The notes beneath the pieces are model-generated. The model was not told the origin of the DNA and made no database searches. It saw only the letters and a program-made list of their open reading frames with translations. Shown piece after piece: positions 35,425 to 44,774 of a stretch of DNA of 64,000 bases; position 1 is the stretch's first letter, and the number at the start of each line of letters is the position of its first letter. The translations under genes and the position numbers were made by a program. Source of the DNA: Shewanella metallivivens (GTDB lineage Bacteria > Pseudomonadota > Gammaproteobacteria > Enterobacterales > Shewanellaceae); the NCBI RefSeq assembly GCF_028750675.1, contig NZ_JAQQPZ010000013.1, forward strand, positions 835,753 through 899,752, in the 5' to 3' direction.

Positions 35425-36663
35425 TTAGCCTTGGGTTGCTTCATCAGCAATTTGTGCTGTAAGCGGCTGATTATCAATTAGTAACTGTGCTTGGTGCAGT
35501 GCTTCTATTTGACTGCTATCGGCCATATCGGTCAATTTAGGGGTAATGGTGACGTTAGGACGCACTTTTTGCAGACTGTTAACCACAATTTTATCGTCTG
35601 GTTGTAAGCCGGCAGTAATAATGCGTAAACCGTGAATTTTTTCGCCTAAGGTCACACCGCGGTATTCAAGGGTGTTTTGCTCGTTTACCACTAAAACGTA
35701 CTTGTTGCTTAGGTCGGTAAAAATGGCTTTGTCGTCAACCAAAATACCTTGGTAAGACGCGCTACCCGCAATGCTAATACGCGCAAATAAGCCAGGCATT
35801 AAGATGTTGTTTGAGTTTGCAAAGGTGGCTCGTACGCGAATAGTACCGGTTTGTTGGTTAACGGCATTATCAACAAAGTCGATCACCCCCTGGTGAGTAA
35901 ACTCAGTTTCATTGGCGAGCGCCATTAATACAGTGTTGTTGCCTGAGCGTGGGTCCTGGCGCTTGTTTTCACCCGATAGCGAGGCATATTTAAGATAGGT
36001 TTGCTCGTCGATATCAAAGTAAGCATGCATATTTGCCGTTGATACCAAGCTGGTTAGCTGGGTTTGTCCCGCTGTTACATAGTTGCCTGCAGTTTCAATA
36101 GCATAAGATACGCGGCCAGTAATGGGCGCGGTAACCTGGGCGTATTCAAGGTTTAATTTTGCGCTGGTTAATGCCGCCTTTACCGATGCCACAGCAGCAG
36201 CGGTTTGGTGCATAGTGCTACGGCGAGTGTCAATAAGCTCTTCAGACACGGCTTGTTGGCTAAATAATTTGTTGGCACGCTCAAAATCGTTTTTCGCCAG
36301 TTCATGGGCCGATTTTGCACTGGTTAGCTCAGCTTGAAGACGCTCGACTTCAGCGGTAAAGACTTTTGCGTCAATGGTAAACAGCACATCGCCTTTGTTT
36401 ACAAGTGCGCCTTCTGTAAAGTTTACTGACTCAATGTAACCTGAAACGCGCGGTACCAGGGTGACTTCTTCTGGTGCTTGTAAGCGTCCAGTAAACTGGT
36501 CCCACTCGGTAATGCGCTCGTGCAATACGTTAGCAACATTCACTTCTGGGGCGGCAGGCGCAGCACCAGCTTGTTGTGCTGCAGGTTGTTGCCCACAAGC
36601 CACTAGCAGTACTGCCGCTAGGCTGACTAACAAAGTAGATTGAATTGATTTAAACATAGTCAT
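35425..36663 (-). CDS. RND efflux periplasmic adaptor lipoprotein (AcrA/MexE type)
   Basis: 412 aa. Lipoprotein signal with lipobox LVAC (C23), then the typical adaptor order of barrel-sandwich (TGRLQAPEEVTLVPRVSGYI), alpha-helical hairpin (about 100-165), lipoyl half (ITGRVSYAIETAGNYV) and beta-barrel. It bridges the RND pump and the outer-membrane channel. First gene of the pump operon, divergent from a TetR gene. The first ATG has GAGGAC at seven bases. Confidence 0.93.
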   Translation of the reverse strand: MTMFKSIQSTLLVSLAAVLLVACGQQPAAQQAGAAPAAPEVNVANVLHERITEWDQFTGRLQAPEEVTLVPRVSGYIESVNFTEGALVNKGDVLFTIDAKVFTAEVERLQAELTSAKSAHELAKNDFERANKLFSQQAVSEELIDTRRSTMHQTAAAVASVKAALTSAKLNLEYAQVTAPITGRVSYAIETAGNYVTAGQTQLTSLVSTANMHAYFDIDEQTYLKYASLSGENKRQDPRSGNNTVLMALANETEFTHQGVIDFVDNAVNQQTGTIRVRATFANSNNILMPGLFARISIAGSASYQGILVDDKAIFTDLSNKYVLVVNEQNTLEYRGVTLGEKIHGLRIITAGLQPDDKIVVNSLQKVRPNVTITPKLTDMADSSQIEALHQAQLLIDNQPLTAQIADEATQG

Positions 36664-36745
36664 GTTGCTGTCCTCTAATCAATAGCGTTTACGTTATTTA
36701 ACGGGCTATTGGTTGCGTTACTTTTTGTCTGTGGCTACAGTTTTA

Positions 36746-36829
36746 TACCGATTGGTAAAAATTGTTCTGTACCGAACGGTAATATATAGATTAAAATACC
36801 CCTGTCAATGTATTTTGTACCGATTGGTA
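36746..36829. promoter_or_regulatory. Three TetR operators upstream of the RND pump operon
   Basis: The 12-bp dyad TACCGANNGGTA occurs three times: 36746-36757 (TACCGATTGGTA), 36770-36781 (TACCGAACGGTA) and 36818-36829 (TACCGATTGGTA). Start-to-start distances are 24 and 48 bp, exact multiples. They lie 83-166 bp upstream of the adaptor start codon and are the probable binding sites of the divergent TetR protein. The rest of the 427-bp divergent region shows no gene. Confidence 0.75.
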
Positions 36830-37090
36830 TGAAATTATTTTGACAGCGTGTTCAATTCATCTGATGATGAACAACTGTAAGTAGACATTTAGAGGGTTAG
36901 TGGCGTTGAAGTCATGTTGTCAGTGGTTGGCAACATTATATTAAGGCGATTAATCGGCACATTTATTAAGCCTTTAAATGGTTGAATTTTGTGCTAAAAT
37001 ACGCGGGCGATTTAACATAAAATATACGTTAATGCTATGTAAGTTAACGCGATAGTCGTTAGGGGCTCGCTAACATAAGAGGTACGATTT

Positions 37091-37711
37091 ATGACAACAA
37101 CAAAAGCAGCTTGTGTCGGTCGCCCACGTGGGTTCGATATCGATTTGGCATTAGAGCAAGCGCTTAATGTGTTTTGGCGTAATGGTTATGAAGGGACTTC
37201 TTTAAGCGAGCTCACAGAAGCGATGGGCATTAAAAAACCCAGTCTTTATGCTGCCTTTGGCAATAAAGAACAGTTATTTTTTAAAGCGATCGACTTATAT
37301 GAAAATCGACCAGACTCGCTATTTAATATTGCTTTTCAGCATGAGCGCGTTGCCGATGTTATCCGTGGATTATTGCTTGGTGCCGCCGCCCAGTTTACAG
37401 ACTGTAGCCACCCACAAGGTTGCGCGTTAATTAACAGCACGTTTTCATGTAATGAGGCGAGCGAGTCAATTAAACAAACGGTGTTAGAGCGTAAATCAAA
37501 ACATAAACAACGGCTCGTTGATCGCTTTGAATTGGCTCAAAATCAAGGCGAATTGCAAGAGGGTTGCGAACCTGTGGTATTGGCTAGCTTGATGACCGCC
37601 TTGTTTCAAGGTTTATCGATGCAAGCGTCTGAAGGGGCAAGCCTTGATGAGTTGCAAAAAGTCGCGACTATGGCCGCAGAAGGTATTTTAACCGTCAACG
37701 TTAAGCGTTAA
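37091..37711 (+). CDS. TetR-family repressor of the RND pump
   Basis: 206 aa. N-terminal GRPRGFDIDLALEQALNVFWRNGYEGTSLSELTEAMGIKKPSLYAAFGNKEQLFFKAI is a clear TetR HTH; the rest is a ligand-binding helical domain with the GCALINSTFSCNEAS motif. Divergent from the pump operon with three phased dyads between, so local repression is likely. A run of GRPR at the N-terminus may touch the minor groove. Start ATG after GAGGTACGATTT. Confidence 0.9.
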   Translation: MTTTKAACVGRPRGFDIDLALEQALNVFWRNGYEGTSLSELTEAMGIKKPSLYAAFGNKEQLFFKAIDLYENRPDSLFNIAFQHERVADVIRGLLLGAAAQFTDCSHPQGCALINSTFSCNEASESIKQTVLERKSKHKQRLVDRFELAQNQGELQEGCEPVVLASLMTALFQGLSMQASEGASLDELQKVATMAAEGILTVNVKR

Positions 37712-37820
37712 TGCTTTCAATGTATGCATGGCTGTAAACGAAACCTTGATACTGCACGGGTCATGGCTGGCAGTATCGATGTTGAGAGCTTCGTTTTTGG
37801 GTTCAATAGGGCTAGGAAAA

Positions 37821-38312
37821 TTAACAGCCGCTAGTGGTTAGGTTGTAAAAGGCTGGTTCGGTTTGATCCGAGTCCACATTGTATTGTAAGTTGCAGCTAC
37901 TGTTTATGTTATATCCCTGTGGAAAAATGAATGTTCCTGTATTTGGAATATCGTACAAACCCCAGTCAGCGCTAAACTCACTCGTTGCACCAGCCATTGT
38001 CTCAAATGATCCTTCTAACGCTAATGGCAGATTGGCTGGTGATGAAGTGATATATCCCAATGTTGTACTCACTGCACTACCATTCAATGTCACCGAACCT
38101 GGGTCGAGTTTTTCCTGACCAGCCAATACGGCTTTTGAATACACCAAAGTGTTAGCCGACTTTAATGCACCTTGTAAGCCATTTAAATTGGCAATGACCG
38201 CATCACTTTTTAAGTTTATAAACTTCGGCGCGGCGACTACCGCCAAAATCCCTAAAATAATGATCACTACCACTAATTCAATGAGGGTAAAACCACGTTG
38301 TTGTTTTTGCAT
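37821..38312 (-). CDS. Orphan type IV pilin, MSHA-like
   Basis: 163 aa. Prepilin cleavage site QQRG/FTLIELVVVIIILGILAVVAAPKFINLKSDA and a globular domain with two Cys near the C-terminus (INSSC and TTSGC) likely to form a disulfide, the layout of MshA. The ATG at 38312 gives a short leader MQKQQRG, so a longer in-frame start at 38390 is rejected. No other pilus gene is nearby, so it depends on a prepilin peptidase and assembly machine elsewhere. Confidence 0.85.
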   Translation of the reverse strand: MQKQQRGFTLIELVVVIIILGILAVVAAPKFINLKSDAVIANLNGLQGALKSANTLVYSKAVLAGQEKLDPGSVTLNGSAVSTTLGYITSSPANLPLALEGSFETMAGATSEFSADWGLYDIPNTGTFIFPQGYNINSSCNLQYNVDSDQTEPAFYNLTTSGC

Positions 38313-38455
38313 AATAAAATCCAATATTTGCTTACTGCAGTCAGTATAAAGAACCACTTGGTTGATGTCATTGTTTGAGTCAGTTTGCATTTATCGGTGA
38401 GTAACTTTGTGATGTCGATGTTTTTTGGTAGATTAGCAAGCTATAACAGCATTAC

Positions 38456-38487
38456 TGATTTAACCTCAACGCGAACCGAGGTTAATC
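38456..38487 (+). other. Inverted repeat upstream of mog
   Basis: GATTTAACCTC and GAGGTTAATC, separated by about 10 bases, form an inverted repeat with one bulged base about 25 bp before the mog start. No T tract follows, so it is more likely a regulatory site or leader hairpin than a terminator. It is too short for a Moco riboswitch as I know it. Confidence 0.4.
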
Positions 38488-38513
38488 ACCCCCACAATTA
38501 GGGAAAGATTACC

Positions 38514-39047
38514 ATGAGCAAAGCTAAAATCGGCATCGTGACAGTAAGCGATCGTGCCAGCGCTGGCGTATATGAAGACTTGTCTGGCAAAGCCATTATT
38601 GATGTATTAACGGAGTATTTAACCTCTGAGTGGGAGCCTGTGTATAAGGTGATCCCAGACGAGCAAGACGTGATTGAAGCGACCCTGATTGATTTAGCTG
38701 ACAATCAAGATTGCTGTTTAATTGTCACCACGGGTGGTACTGGCCCGGCTAAACGCGATGTGACCCCAGAAGCAACTGAAGCCGTGTGCGATAGAATGAT
38801 GCCTGGCTTTGGTGAGTTGATGCGCGCCGAGTCATTAAAGTTTGTACCAACGGCTATTTTGTCGCGTCAAACTGCGGGGCTACGAGCTGACTCATTGATT
38901 GTAAACTTACCTGGCAAACCTAAGTCTATCCGCGAATGTTTAGACGCGGTGTTTCCTGCCATTCCGTATTGCATCGACTTAATGGATGGCCCATTTTTAG
39001 AGTGTGATGAAGCGGTCATTAAGCCGTTTAGACCGAAAGCGAAGTAA
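38514..39047 (+). CDS. mog: Molybdopterin adenylyltransferase
   Basis: 177 aa (E. coli MogA 195). It adenylylates molybdopterin before Mo insertion in the molybdenum cofactor pathway. The MoaB/Mog fold shows IGIVTVSDRASAGVYEDLSGKA, LIVTTGGTGPAKRDVTPEATEAVCDRMMPGFGELMRAESL and LIVNLPGKPKSIRECLDAVFPAIPYCIDLM, all characteristic. It is a single gene with AGGGAAAGATTACC before the ATG. Confidence 0.94.
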   Translation: MSKAKIGIVTVSDRASAGVYEDLSGKAIIDVLTEYLTSEWEPVYKVIPDEQDVIEATLIDLADNQDCCLIVTTGGTGPAKRDVTPEATEAVCDRMMPGFGELMRAESLKFVPTAILSRQTAGLRADSLIVNLPGKPKSIRECLDAVFPAIPYCIDLMDGPFLECDEAVIKPFRPKAK

Positions 39048-39233
39048 GTGCTCATTTAAAGTTATTTAACCTAGCCTTCGGTTAAGCTTTCAGATTTTAA
39101 AGACTTGATTGCCTAGGCTGGGTAAAACTTGTCCTATTTGTCATTGTGCTGTGATGATTTACAGTATTCACTATATCAAGGCTATTTAGGTACTACACTG
39201 TGATTATCGGTGTGAATGGGGGCTTAGCTATTT

Positions 39234-40796
39234 ATGACATTAAAACGTTTTTCGCTTTTTTTGCTGTCCTCTTTATTTGTCGCGATATGCTGCTTGTTGG
39301 CAAGCATTTATTATTTTTTTTATCTTCCCGGTATTAAGGCCGAAATTCTCGATCAACAACAGCAAGAGTTCAATTTATTACATTCAGCGTTATCCTTATC
39401 AAAAAATAGCTTAACGACATTATGTTACGATTATGCCGTTTGGGATGAGTTGGTAGAATTTGTAAAAAACCCGACGGATGAGTTTGTGCAACGCAACATG
39501 CCAGACAATGCATTTGAAGCGGCAAATATCGATGCGGTTTTATTAACAGACATCAATAACCAACTCGTTTGGGATTTCCAACACGAGTCATTACTTAACT
39601 CGAGGCAATCGTTGGTCAATTTGATCACTCAGGGGGATGCTGCCCTTGTTAAGATATTGCCCACATCGGCAGAGATAGCGTTGCAAAAAGTGTCCAGCCG
39701 TAGCGGCTATTTAGTACTTAATGGACAGCTTATCTATTTTAGTAACACAACTATTTTGCCTTCAGCGGCAGTAGGGGAGATAGTTGGCAGTTTAACCATG
39801 TTTCGGTTATTAGATAGCGCTCTTATTAAGGATATTAGCCAATTATCCTTGATAGATTTTAGTATTCAGCCAACAACAAAAACCACCAATACCAGTGATG
39901 ATTTTTTTAGTTTTCAGCAAATTGAAACTATTAGCCCTTCGCACACCTGGTTAATCGGTAATAAGTTTGATGACGAAGTTGTTCTCGTTACTCTTAATCA
40001 TAAAAAAGTATCATTACCTAGATTAGACTGGTTGTCAGTTATGTTACTCATGATTGCCGCGGTGTTGATTATTTCATTGTCACTTATGATGCTTTCAAAG
40101 TGGTTAATTTCGCCTTTAATTCAATTTAATCAGAATATTAACGACTCATCTAATGATGGATTAATGAGCAAAATGCGCTCTAATCATTTTATTGATGAAA
40201 TGGATAGCATCTCCAATTCATTCAATCAGTTATTGCAAAAATTTAATGCACAGCAAAATTATTTAGAAACGTTAACCGTGCAAGATGCGCTTACGGGTAT
40301 AACGAATCGCCGAGGGCTTGAGGCGTTTGCTAAAGACATTGTGTTACGTTGGCATACAGAGCAAAAAGGCTTTAGTACTATGATGATAGATGTAGACCAC
40401 TTTAAGGCTTTTAATGACCAGTACGGACATTTAGAGGGTGACAATGCGTTGGTGGCTGTGGCCAAAAGTCTTGCTGAGCAGGTTTCAACATACGAGGCGA
40501 TAGTTTCGCGCTATGGTGGTGAAGAATTCTGTATTATTTTTTCCGAATGTGACCCCAACATTATACGGCCGATTGCTGAAAAAATTTGTCGAGCCATAGA
40601 GCAATTACACATGCCAAATAAAATAGGGAATCGTCAATGGGTAACAGTAAGTATTGGTGTTTTAGTGGTAAATGGCGAGGCGACTCACGCAACCCAGTAC
40701 AGTTTTAGTGATGTGTTACAGCAAGCTGATGAACAACTTTATTTAGCTAAACAGACTGGGCGAAATACCGTTAAATTGCAATGTTTTGCCCAATAA
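39234..40796 (+). CDS. CHASE4-GGDEF diguanylate cyclase
   Basis: 520 aa. Membrane helix 1 (about 8-30), a periplasmic CHASE4 sensor domain (about 40-260, with YDYAVWDELVEFV), membrane helix 2 (about 268-290), a HAMP-like linker, and a GGDEF domain (about 345-518) with the active-site motif GGEEF. It should make c-di-GMP. The RxxD autoinhibitory site five residues before GGEEF is absent (the segment reads TYEAIVSRY), so product inhibition is probably missing. Signal unknown. Confidence 0.9.
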   Translation: MTLKRFSLFLLSSLFVAICCLLASIYYFFYLPGIKAEILDQQQQEFNLLHSALSLSKNSLTTLCYDYAVWDELVEFVKNPTDEFVQRNMPDNAFEAANIDAVLLTDINNQLVWDFQHESLLNSRQSLVNLITQGDAALVKILPTSAEIALQKVSSRSGYLVLNGQLIYFSNTTILPSAAVGEIVGSLTMFRLLDSALIKDISQLSLIDFSIQPTTKTTNTSDDFFSFQQIETISPSHTWLIGNKFDDEVVLVTLNHKKVSLPRLDWLSVMLLMIAAVLIISLSLMMLSKWLISPLIQFNQNINDSSNDGLMSKMRSNHFIDEMDSISNSFNQLLQKFNAQQNYLETLTVQDALTGITNRRGLEAFAKDIVLRWHTEQKGFSTMMIDVDHFKAFNDQYGHLEGDNALVAVAKSLAEQVSTYEAIVSRYGGEEFCIIFSECDPNIIRPIAEKICRAIEQLHMPNKIGNRQWVTVSIGVLVVNGEATHATQYSFSDVLQQADEQLYLAKQTGRNTVKLQCFAQ

Positions 40797-40878
40797 TATG
40801 AATAACCACTAGCCGAATACAGTCTTATACCCGGCTAATGATAGACGATCGTAATAATGCAGATCATCGTTACGACGG

Positions 40879-41103
40879 TCATAGTTTTTTAAATTGCTGT
40901 TTCAAATCAAAATCACTATCAGTCACTAGTTTTTCAAGCACTTGTATGCGTTCAATCAATGACTGGTTTTGTGCTTTTAAGTCGGCTAGACCATCGACCT
41001 CGGCTTTTTGCTTATGCTTTAAATATTGCTTAAACATTTCTGATGCTGTGGTGCCGACAATGATGATAAATACCAGTGCGATAATCGCCATATCTTCGTT
41101 CAT
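40879..41103 (-). CDS. Small membrane protein with coiled coil (PspB-like in layout)
   Basis: 74 aa. One N-terminal transmembrane helix (AIIALVFIIIVGTTASEMF) followed by a charged coiled coil (KQKAEVDGLADLKAQNQSLIERIQVLEKLVTDSDFD). The arrangement is that of PspB, but I cannot call it so. It lies about 100 bp after the natB-type gene in the same direction. The ATG at 41103 has AAGGAG at five bases and is preferred over an overlapping GTG. Confidence 0.75.
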   Translation of the reverse strand: MNEDMAIIALVFIIIVGTTASEMFKQYLKHKQKAEVDGLADLKAQNQSLIERIQVLEKLVTDSDFDLKQQFKKL

Positions 41104-41205
41104 AATCACTCCTTATTTATTCAACCTGTATATTGTCCAGCCTTAACGTATTGTCGCGAAGGCTGGATGACATTTACATTTTTTCGTCATTTATAGTAAA
41201 AAAGC

Positions 41206-42339
41206 TTATAAACCAAAGACCACCTTTTCACTTTTCAATGACTTCTCTAACCCAGCCGCGAGGGCAACGGCAATGATTAAGGTGGCCACAGATGACACGA
41301 TTAACTGCATCATGGGTATTTCGCGGCCTTTAATAAAGTCCATTAATGCTTGCTGCTGACCCGATACCGGTAACCATTGCAATACGTCGGGGGCAATGTT
41401 GTAACTGGCTGCCATTGACAGTGCCAGCGGCACAAATAACACCATGGTTAAGTATGACTGCGCCTCTTTAAAGGTTTTGGCCATAAATGATACATACAAT
41501 TGCAAGGTTGCAGCCATTAACGCCACAGGAATACCGATTAATAACATTAACCCCATAAAGTCATGGCTGATGTTGACGGTAAAACCGATTTGTTGCCAAG
41601 GTACAAATGGATACGCCACCTTTGATACCAGCAAGATTAAGATTAATCCCAGCAGTGCAAAGCAGGTCACGGCGATAATTTTGCCCAACACTAATTGGCG
41701 GGTGCTCATCGGGTGGCTGAGTAGTAACGCGAGTGAATTGCGTTCACGCTCTCCTGCACTGGTGTCGATTGCTAGGTTCATGCCTGAAATAAACACCGAA
41801 TACATCATGGTGAAAATAGCGAGACCTAAAATCATCCCGCCTTTTGAATCTGCCGTGGCCTTGTCTTCAACATTGATTTTGATTGGCTGAGTAATGCGAG
41901 GGTTAATTCCGCGGGCAATTAAGCGTAAACTCCCCATTTCAGCACTATAAGCCTGTAACTGTATCTCAAGACGACGGATAGATTTTTGGATCTTTTCATC
42001 TGAATTATCGGCCACTAATAACACTTCTGCCTGTTTGGCTATCGCCATATTGGCGGCGTAATCGTCACTAATGGTTAAGGTGATTTTGTTTGCTTGCTCA
42101 TCGTCAGCGTGGTTAATGCCGTTATTGCTGAGGTAGCGTACTAAATCTGGTGCGTTATTGGCGTTTTTAATATTGATGTTAAGATCTTCTGGGCTAGATA
42201 ATTGACCAATTAACACCATAAATAGGCCACACATGATCAGTGGCGTACCGATGGCGTAATATAAGCCCGCCATCACGGAGCGTTTGTCTCGTGCTGCATC
42301 GATAAGCTCTTTGCGCACCATTGCGAGTATCATTTTCAT
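41206..42339 (-). CDS. natB: ABC-2 type permease, NatB-like
   Basis: 377 aa. Membrane helix near the N-terminus (GLYYAIGTPLIMCGLFMVLIG), a large extracytoplasmic domain (about 48-165), and five or six helices to the end. The order of RDKRSVMAG, an extracytoplasmic loop and a hydrophobic C-terminal half fits the NatB (Na+ efflux) type of ABC-2 permease. Its ATG overlaps the stop of the ATPase gene by 1 bp (TAATG), so the two are translated together. Substrate not proven. Confidence 0.85.
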   Translation of the reverse strand: MKMILAMVRKELIDAARDKRSVMAGLYYAIGTPLIMCGLFMVLIGQLSSPEDLNINIKNANNAPDLVRYLSNNGINHADDEQANKITLTISDDYAANMAIAKQAEVLLVADNSDEKIQKSIRRLEIQLQAYSAEMGSLRLIARGINPRITQPIKINVEDKATADSKGGMILGLAIFTMMYSVFISGMNLAIDTSAGERERNSLALLLSHPMSTRQLVLGKIIAVTCFALLGLILILLVSKVAYPFVPWQQIGFTVNISHDFMGLMLLIGIPVALMAATLQLYVSFMAKTFKEAQSYLTMVLFVPLALSMAASYNIAPDVLQWLPVSGQQQALMDFIKGREIPMMQLIVSSVATLIIAVALAAGLEKSLKSEKVVFGL

Positions 42340-43073
42340 TATGCTGCAATCCCTTCGTCAGTACCGATAAGTTCGATAAATGCATCTTCTAGTGAGTCTT
42401 TGCCCGTTTGCTGACACAGTTCGTCAGGGCTACCAATGGCGACCACTTTGCCGTTTGCCATTACAATTACGCGGTCACATAAGGCGGCAACTTCTTGCAT
42501 TACGTGGCTTGAAAACAACACACAATGTCCTTGTGCTTTAAGTTGCAATAAAATGTCGCGCAGTAAGCGGGTGCTCATCACATCAAGTCCGCGGGTGGGT
42601 TCATCTAAAATGATGTTACTTGGTTGATGCACTATGGCTTGCGCCAAAGCTGTTTTCATCCTCTGGCCTTGTGAGAAGCCTTTGCAACGACGGTCGCTAA
42701 TGTCTTCTAGCTTTAGTTGGGCAATGACATTGGCGGTGGCCTCTTTGGCTTGTTTGCGTGACATACCGCTGAGCTCTGCAAAGAAACTAATGTACTCGCG
42801 CGGTGTAAGGCGTTCGTACAAACCAAATGGGTCGGGGAATAACCCTAATTGTTTTTTGGCGCCTATTGGGTCAATCGCGACGTCAATGTCATCAACCGTT
42901 GCAGTGCCTGAGTCTGGTTTGAGTAAGCCAAACAAGGTGCGTAAACAGGTGGTTTTACCGGCGCCATTCGGCCCAAGTAAACCGGTAATGTGGCCATTTT
43001 CAGCGCTAAAACTTAAATCGTCTAACGCCTGTACATCGCCAATTTTTTTGGTTAAGTTTGCAACAGTAATCAT
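42339..43073 (-). CDS. natA: ABC transporter ATPase, NatA-like
   Basis: 244 aa. Walker A GPNGAGKTTCLR (about 34-45), signature FSQGQRMKTALAQAI, Walker B ILDEPTRGLDV, and the H-loop SSHVMQE. Together with NatB it forms an exporter, possibly of Na+ or small peptides. It is 2 bp after the alpha/beta hydrolase gene in an operon of the order hydrolase-natA-natB. Confidence 0.9.
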   Translation of the reverse strand: MITVANLTKKIGDVQALDDLSFSAENGHITGLLGPNGAGKTTCLRTLFGLLKPDSGTATVDDIDVAIDPIGAKKQLGLFPDPFGLYERLTPREYISFFAELSGMSRKQAKEATANVIAQLKLEDISDRRCKGFSQGQRMKTALAQAIVHQPSNIILDEPTRGLDVMSTRLLRDILLQLKAQGHCVLFSSHVMQEVAALCDRVIVMANGKVVAIGSPDELCQQTGKDSLEDAFIELIGTDEGIAA

Positions 43074-43075
43074 GA

Positions 43076-44680
43076 CTATTCCTTATCTGCAGCTGTATTT
43101 GCTGGCGCTGTTGTATCGGTTTTAATGTCTGTGTCGGTGCTGGCAATCGGTAATGCTTCTACTGTGTTGGCATTAAGGTAAAAGCTGCGACGTACGTCCT
43201 TTTGTAAGCATTTGCCATCAATCTCTTTTATTGAGCCTTGTTCAACGAGCTGAGCGACTAAGTCATTGCCACAACTTTGATAGGCCACCCCATGCGTGGC
43301 GTAAGGCGCAATAAAATGCTTCGACTTGGTGAGTTTCTCTTGTGCCAATGCGCCCCAGTTTGGTGGTGTGGCAGGGTCAAGTTCGCCAGACAATAATAGA
43401 GTAGGAATATCGCTGTCGATTGGCTTACTAAAGCTGTCATCTTCGGGTGTCATTGGCCATGCCTGACAGGCTTTTTCTAAGCCGTCTAGCATGCTGCCAC
43501 TGATGTAAGACTCTTTAGCATCTTTACGCATTTGTTCGGTAATACGGTGAATATCTTCACCACACACAACCGACGTGTGCATGCCCATCGCGATCCCTGT
43601 GCTGCTGGCCGTTAAGGCGTAAATACCTAAAATGGGTTGGTAGTTGCCTTGAGCTGCCTGGTGTATTGCATGGGGAATCAACGCACGGATATTAGGCATA
43701 TACATTGCCATGCGGATAGCACCTGTGTACTTGGTACGAGTCAGTAAAAAGTCACTAGGCTCGTCAGTCTGTGGGTCGCGTACTTTTTGGCTAATAGGTG
43801 CATCAGCAAGTTGTTGGTCAACTTGATTGTACTCGTCGACTAAATCAGGAAACTGCTGCTGACATTCTGGATTGCTTTTACAGTCGCGCCATAGCACGTT
43901 TAAACCACGCTCAATTGAACTACCAATGGCGACCACGCTTTGTTGCATTGGTACCACACCGTCTAAGGTGACTGTTGCCAGTGCTTCAGGATAATGGCGC
44001 ATATAGAGCTGAGCCATCCTTGTCCCATAAGATATACCGTAGAGATGCAGTTTTTTATAACCTAAAAACTCGCGTACCGCCTCAAAGTCTTTTAGTGCGG
44101 TATTACTGCCGTATTGAGTGACGTCGGCATCGAGCCCAGCTAAACATTTTTCAGTAATGGCAAGCATGTCGAGGTTGTCTTCATTGATGCTGAGCGCATT
44201 TAAGTCACCGTCATCGCAGCTCAAAATATTAGATTGGCCTGTGCCACGCTGGTCGATAAGTAAAATATCGCGTTGTTGACGCACTTTGGTCAGCATGCGG
44301 TCAAATCCTGCGGCATTTTCGATAGCCGATTGTCCAGGGCCTCCGGCAATGGCGAGTAATGCTTCGTCTGGATGGGTGTCTTTAATGGCAGGTAAAATCG
44401 CAAAGTGAATGTCGATTTGCTTACCGTCAGGTTGCTTTGGATTTTCAGGTACGCTGATTTTACCGCACTGAAACAGTTCATCTAAGCCATCTAAATAACA
44501 TGTGGTCGTTTTAGCTGGCGCAGCTACGAGTGTGTCGGTGGTATCTGCACTGCTGTAATTAGCCACTAATATCGCGACTGCAACAGCTACCCAGCGACTC
44601 GCGCGAGTTGCCGATTGGCATAAACCTAAAGCGCGTAATTGCGATATTGAGGTTGTGTTGACAAACTTCCTGTTGATCAT
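43076..44680 (-). CDS. Secreted alpha/beta hydrolase, TAP/S33 peptidase-like
   Basis: 534 aa from the ATG at 44680, which has AAGGA at about ten bases. N-terminal hydrophobic stretch (about residues 28-45, WVAVAVAILVANYSSA) as a signal anchor or peptide. The alpha/beta-hydrolase fold shows AGGPGQSA (oxyanion loop), LLIDQRGTGQS, the nucleophile elbow YGISYGTRMA (GXSXG) and a C-terminal TAP-like domain with LLLSGELDPATPPNWG (catalytic Asp) and APYATHGV (His). Tripeptidyl aminopeptidase or proline iminopeptidase-like activity on peptides is likely. First gene of the NatAB operon. Confidence 0.85.
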   Translation of the reverse strand: MINRKFVNTTSISQLRALGLCQSATRASRWVAVAVAILVANYSSADTTDTLVAAPAKTTTCYLDGLDELFQCGKISVPENPKQPDGKQIDIHFAILPAIKDTHPDEALLAIAGGPGQSAIENAAGFDRMLTKVRQQRDILLIDQRGTGQSNILSCDDGDLNALSINEDNLDMLAITEKCLAGLDADVTQYGSNTALKDFEAVREFLGYKKLHLYGISYGTRMAQLYMRHYPEALATVTLDGVVPMQQSVVAIGSSIERGLNVLWRDCKSNPECQQQFPDLVDEYNQVDQQLADAPISQKVRDPQTDEPSDFLLTRTKYTGAIRMAMYMPNIRALIPHAIHQAAQGNYQPILGIYALTASSTGIAMGMHTSVVCGEDIHRITEQMRKDAKESYISGSMLDGLEKACQAWPMTPEDDSFSKPIDSDIPTLLLSGELDPATPPNWGALAQEKLTKSKHFIAPYATHGVAYQSCGNDLVAQLVEQGSIKEIDGKCLQKDVRRSFYLNANTVEALPIASTDTDIKTDTTAPANTAADKE

Positions 44681-44748
44681 CGGAACGTTTCCTTTTTGCA
44701 TTTCATGACGATTGTGATACCTTAACACCTAGTGTATGAGTGTATCAA

Positions 44749-44760
44749 TGTATTAATACA
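44749..44760. promoter_or_regulatory. Palindrome in the divergent hydrolase/ytrA-like promoter region
   Basis: Perfect 12-bp palindrome TGTATTAATACA, 14 bp before the GntR start codon; GTGTAT also occurs at 44732 and 44740. It is a candidate site for the adjacent GntR regulator, which could control both divergent operons. Confidence 0.5.
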
Positions 44761-44774
44761 GTTGTTAAAGGCTA

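Noticed and set aside
38456..38487. Moco riboswitch upstream of mog
   Set aside because: Only a simple inverted repeat is present; the multi-helix Moco motif was not seen.
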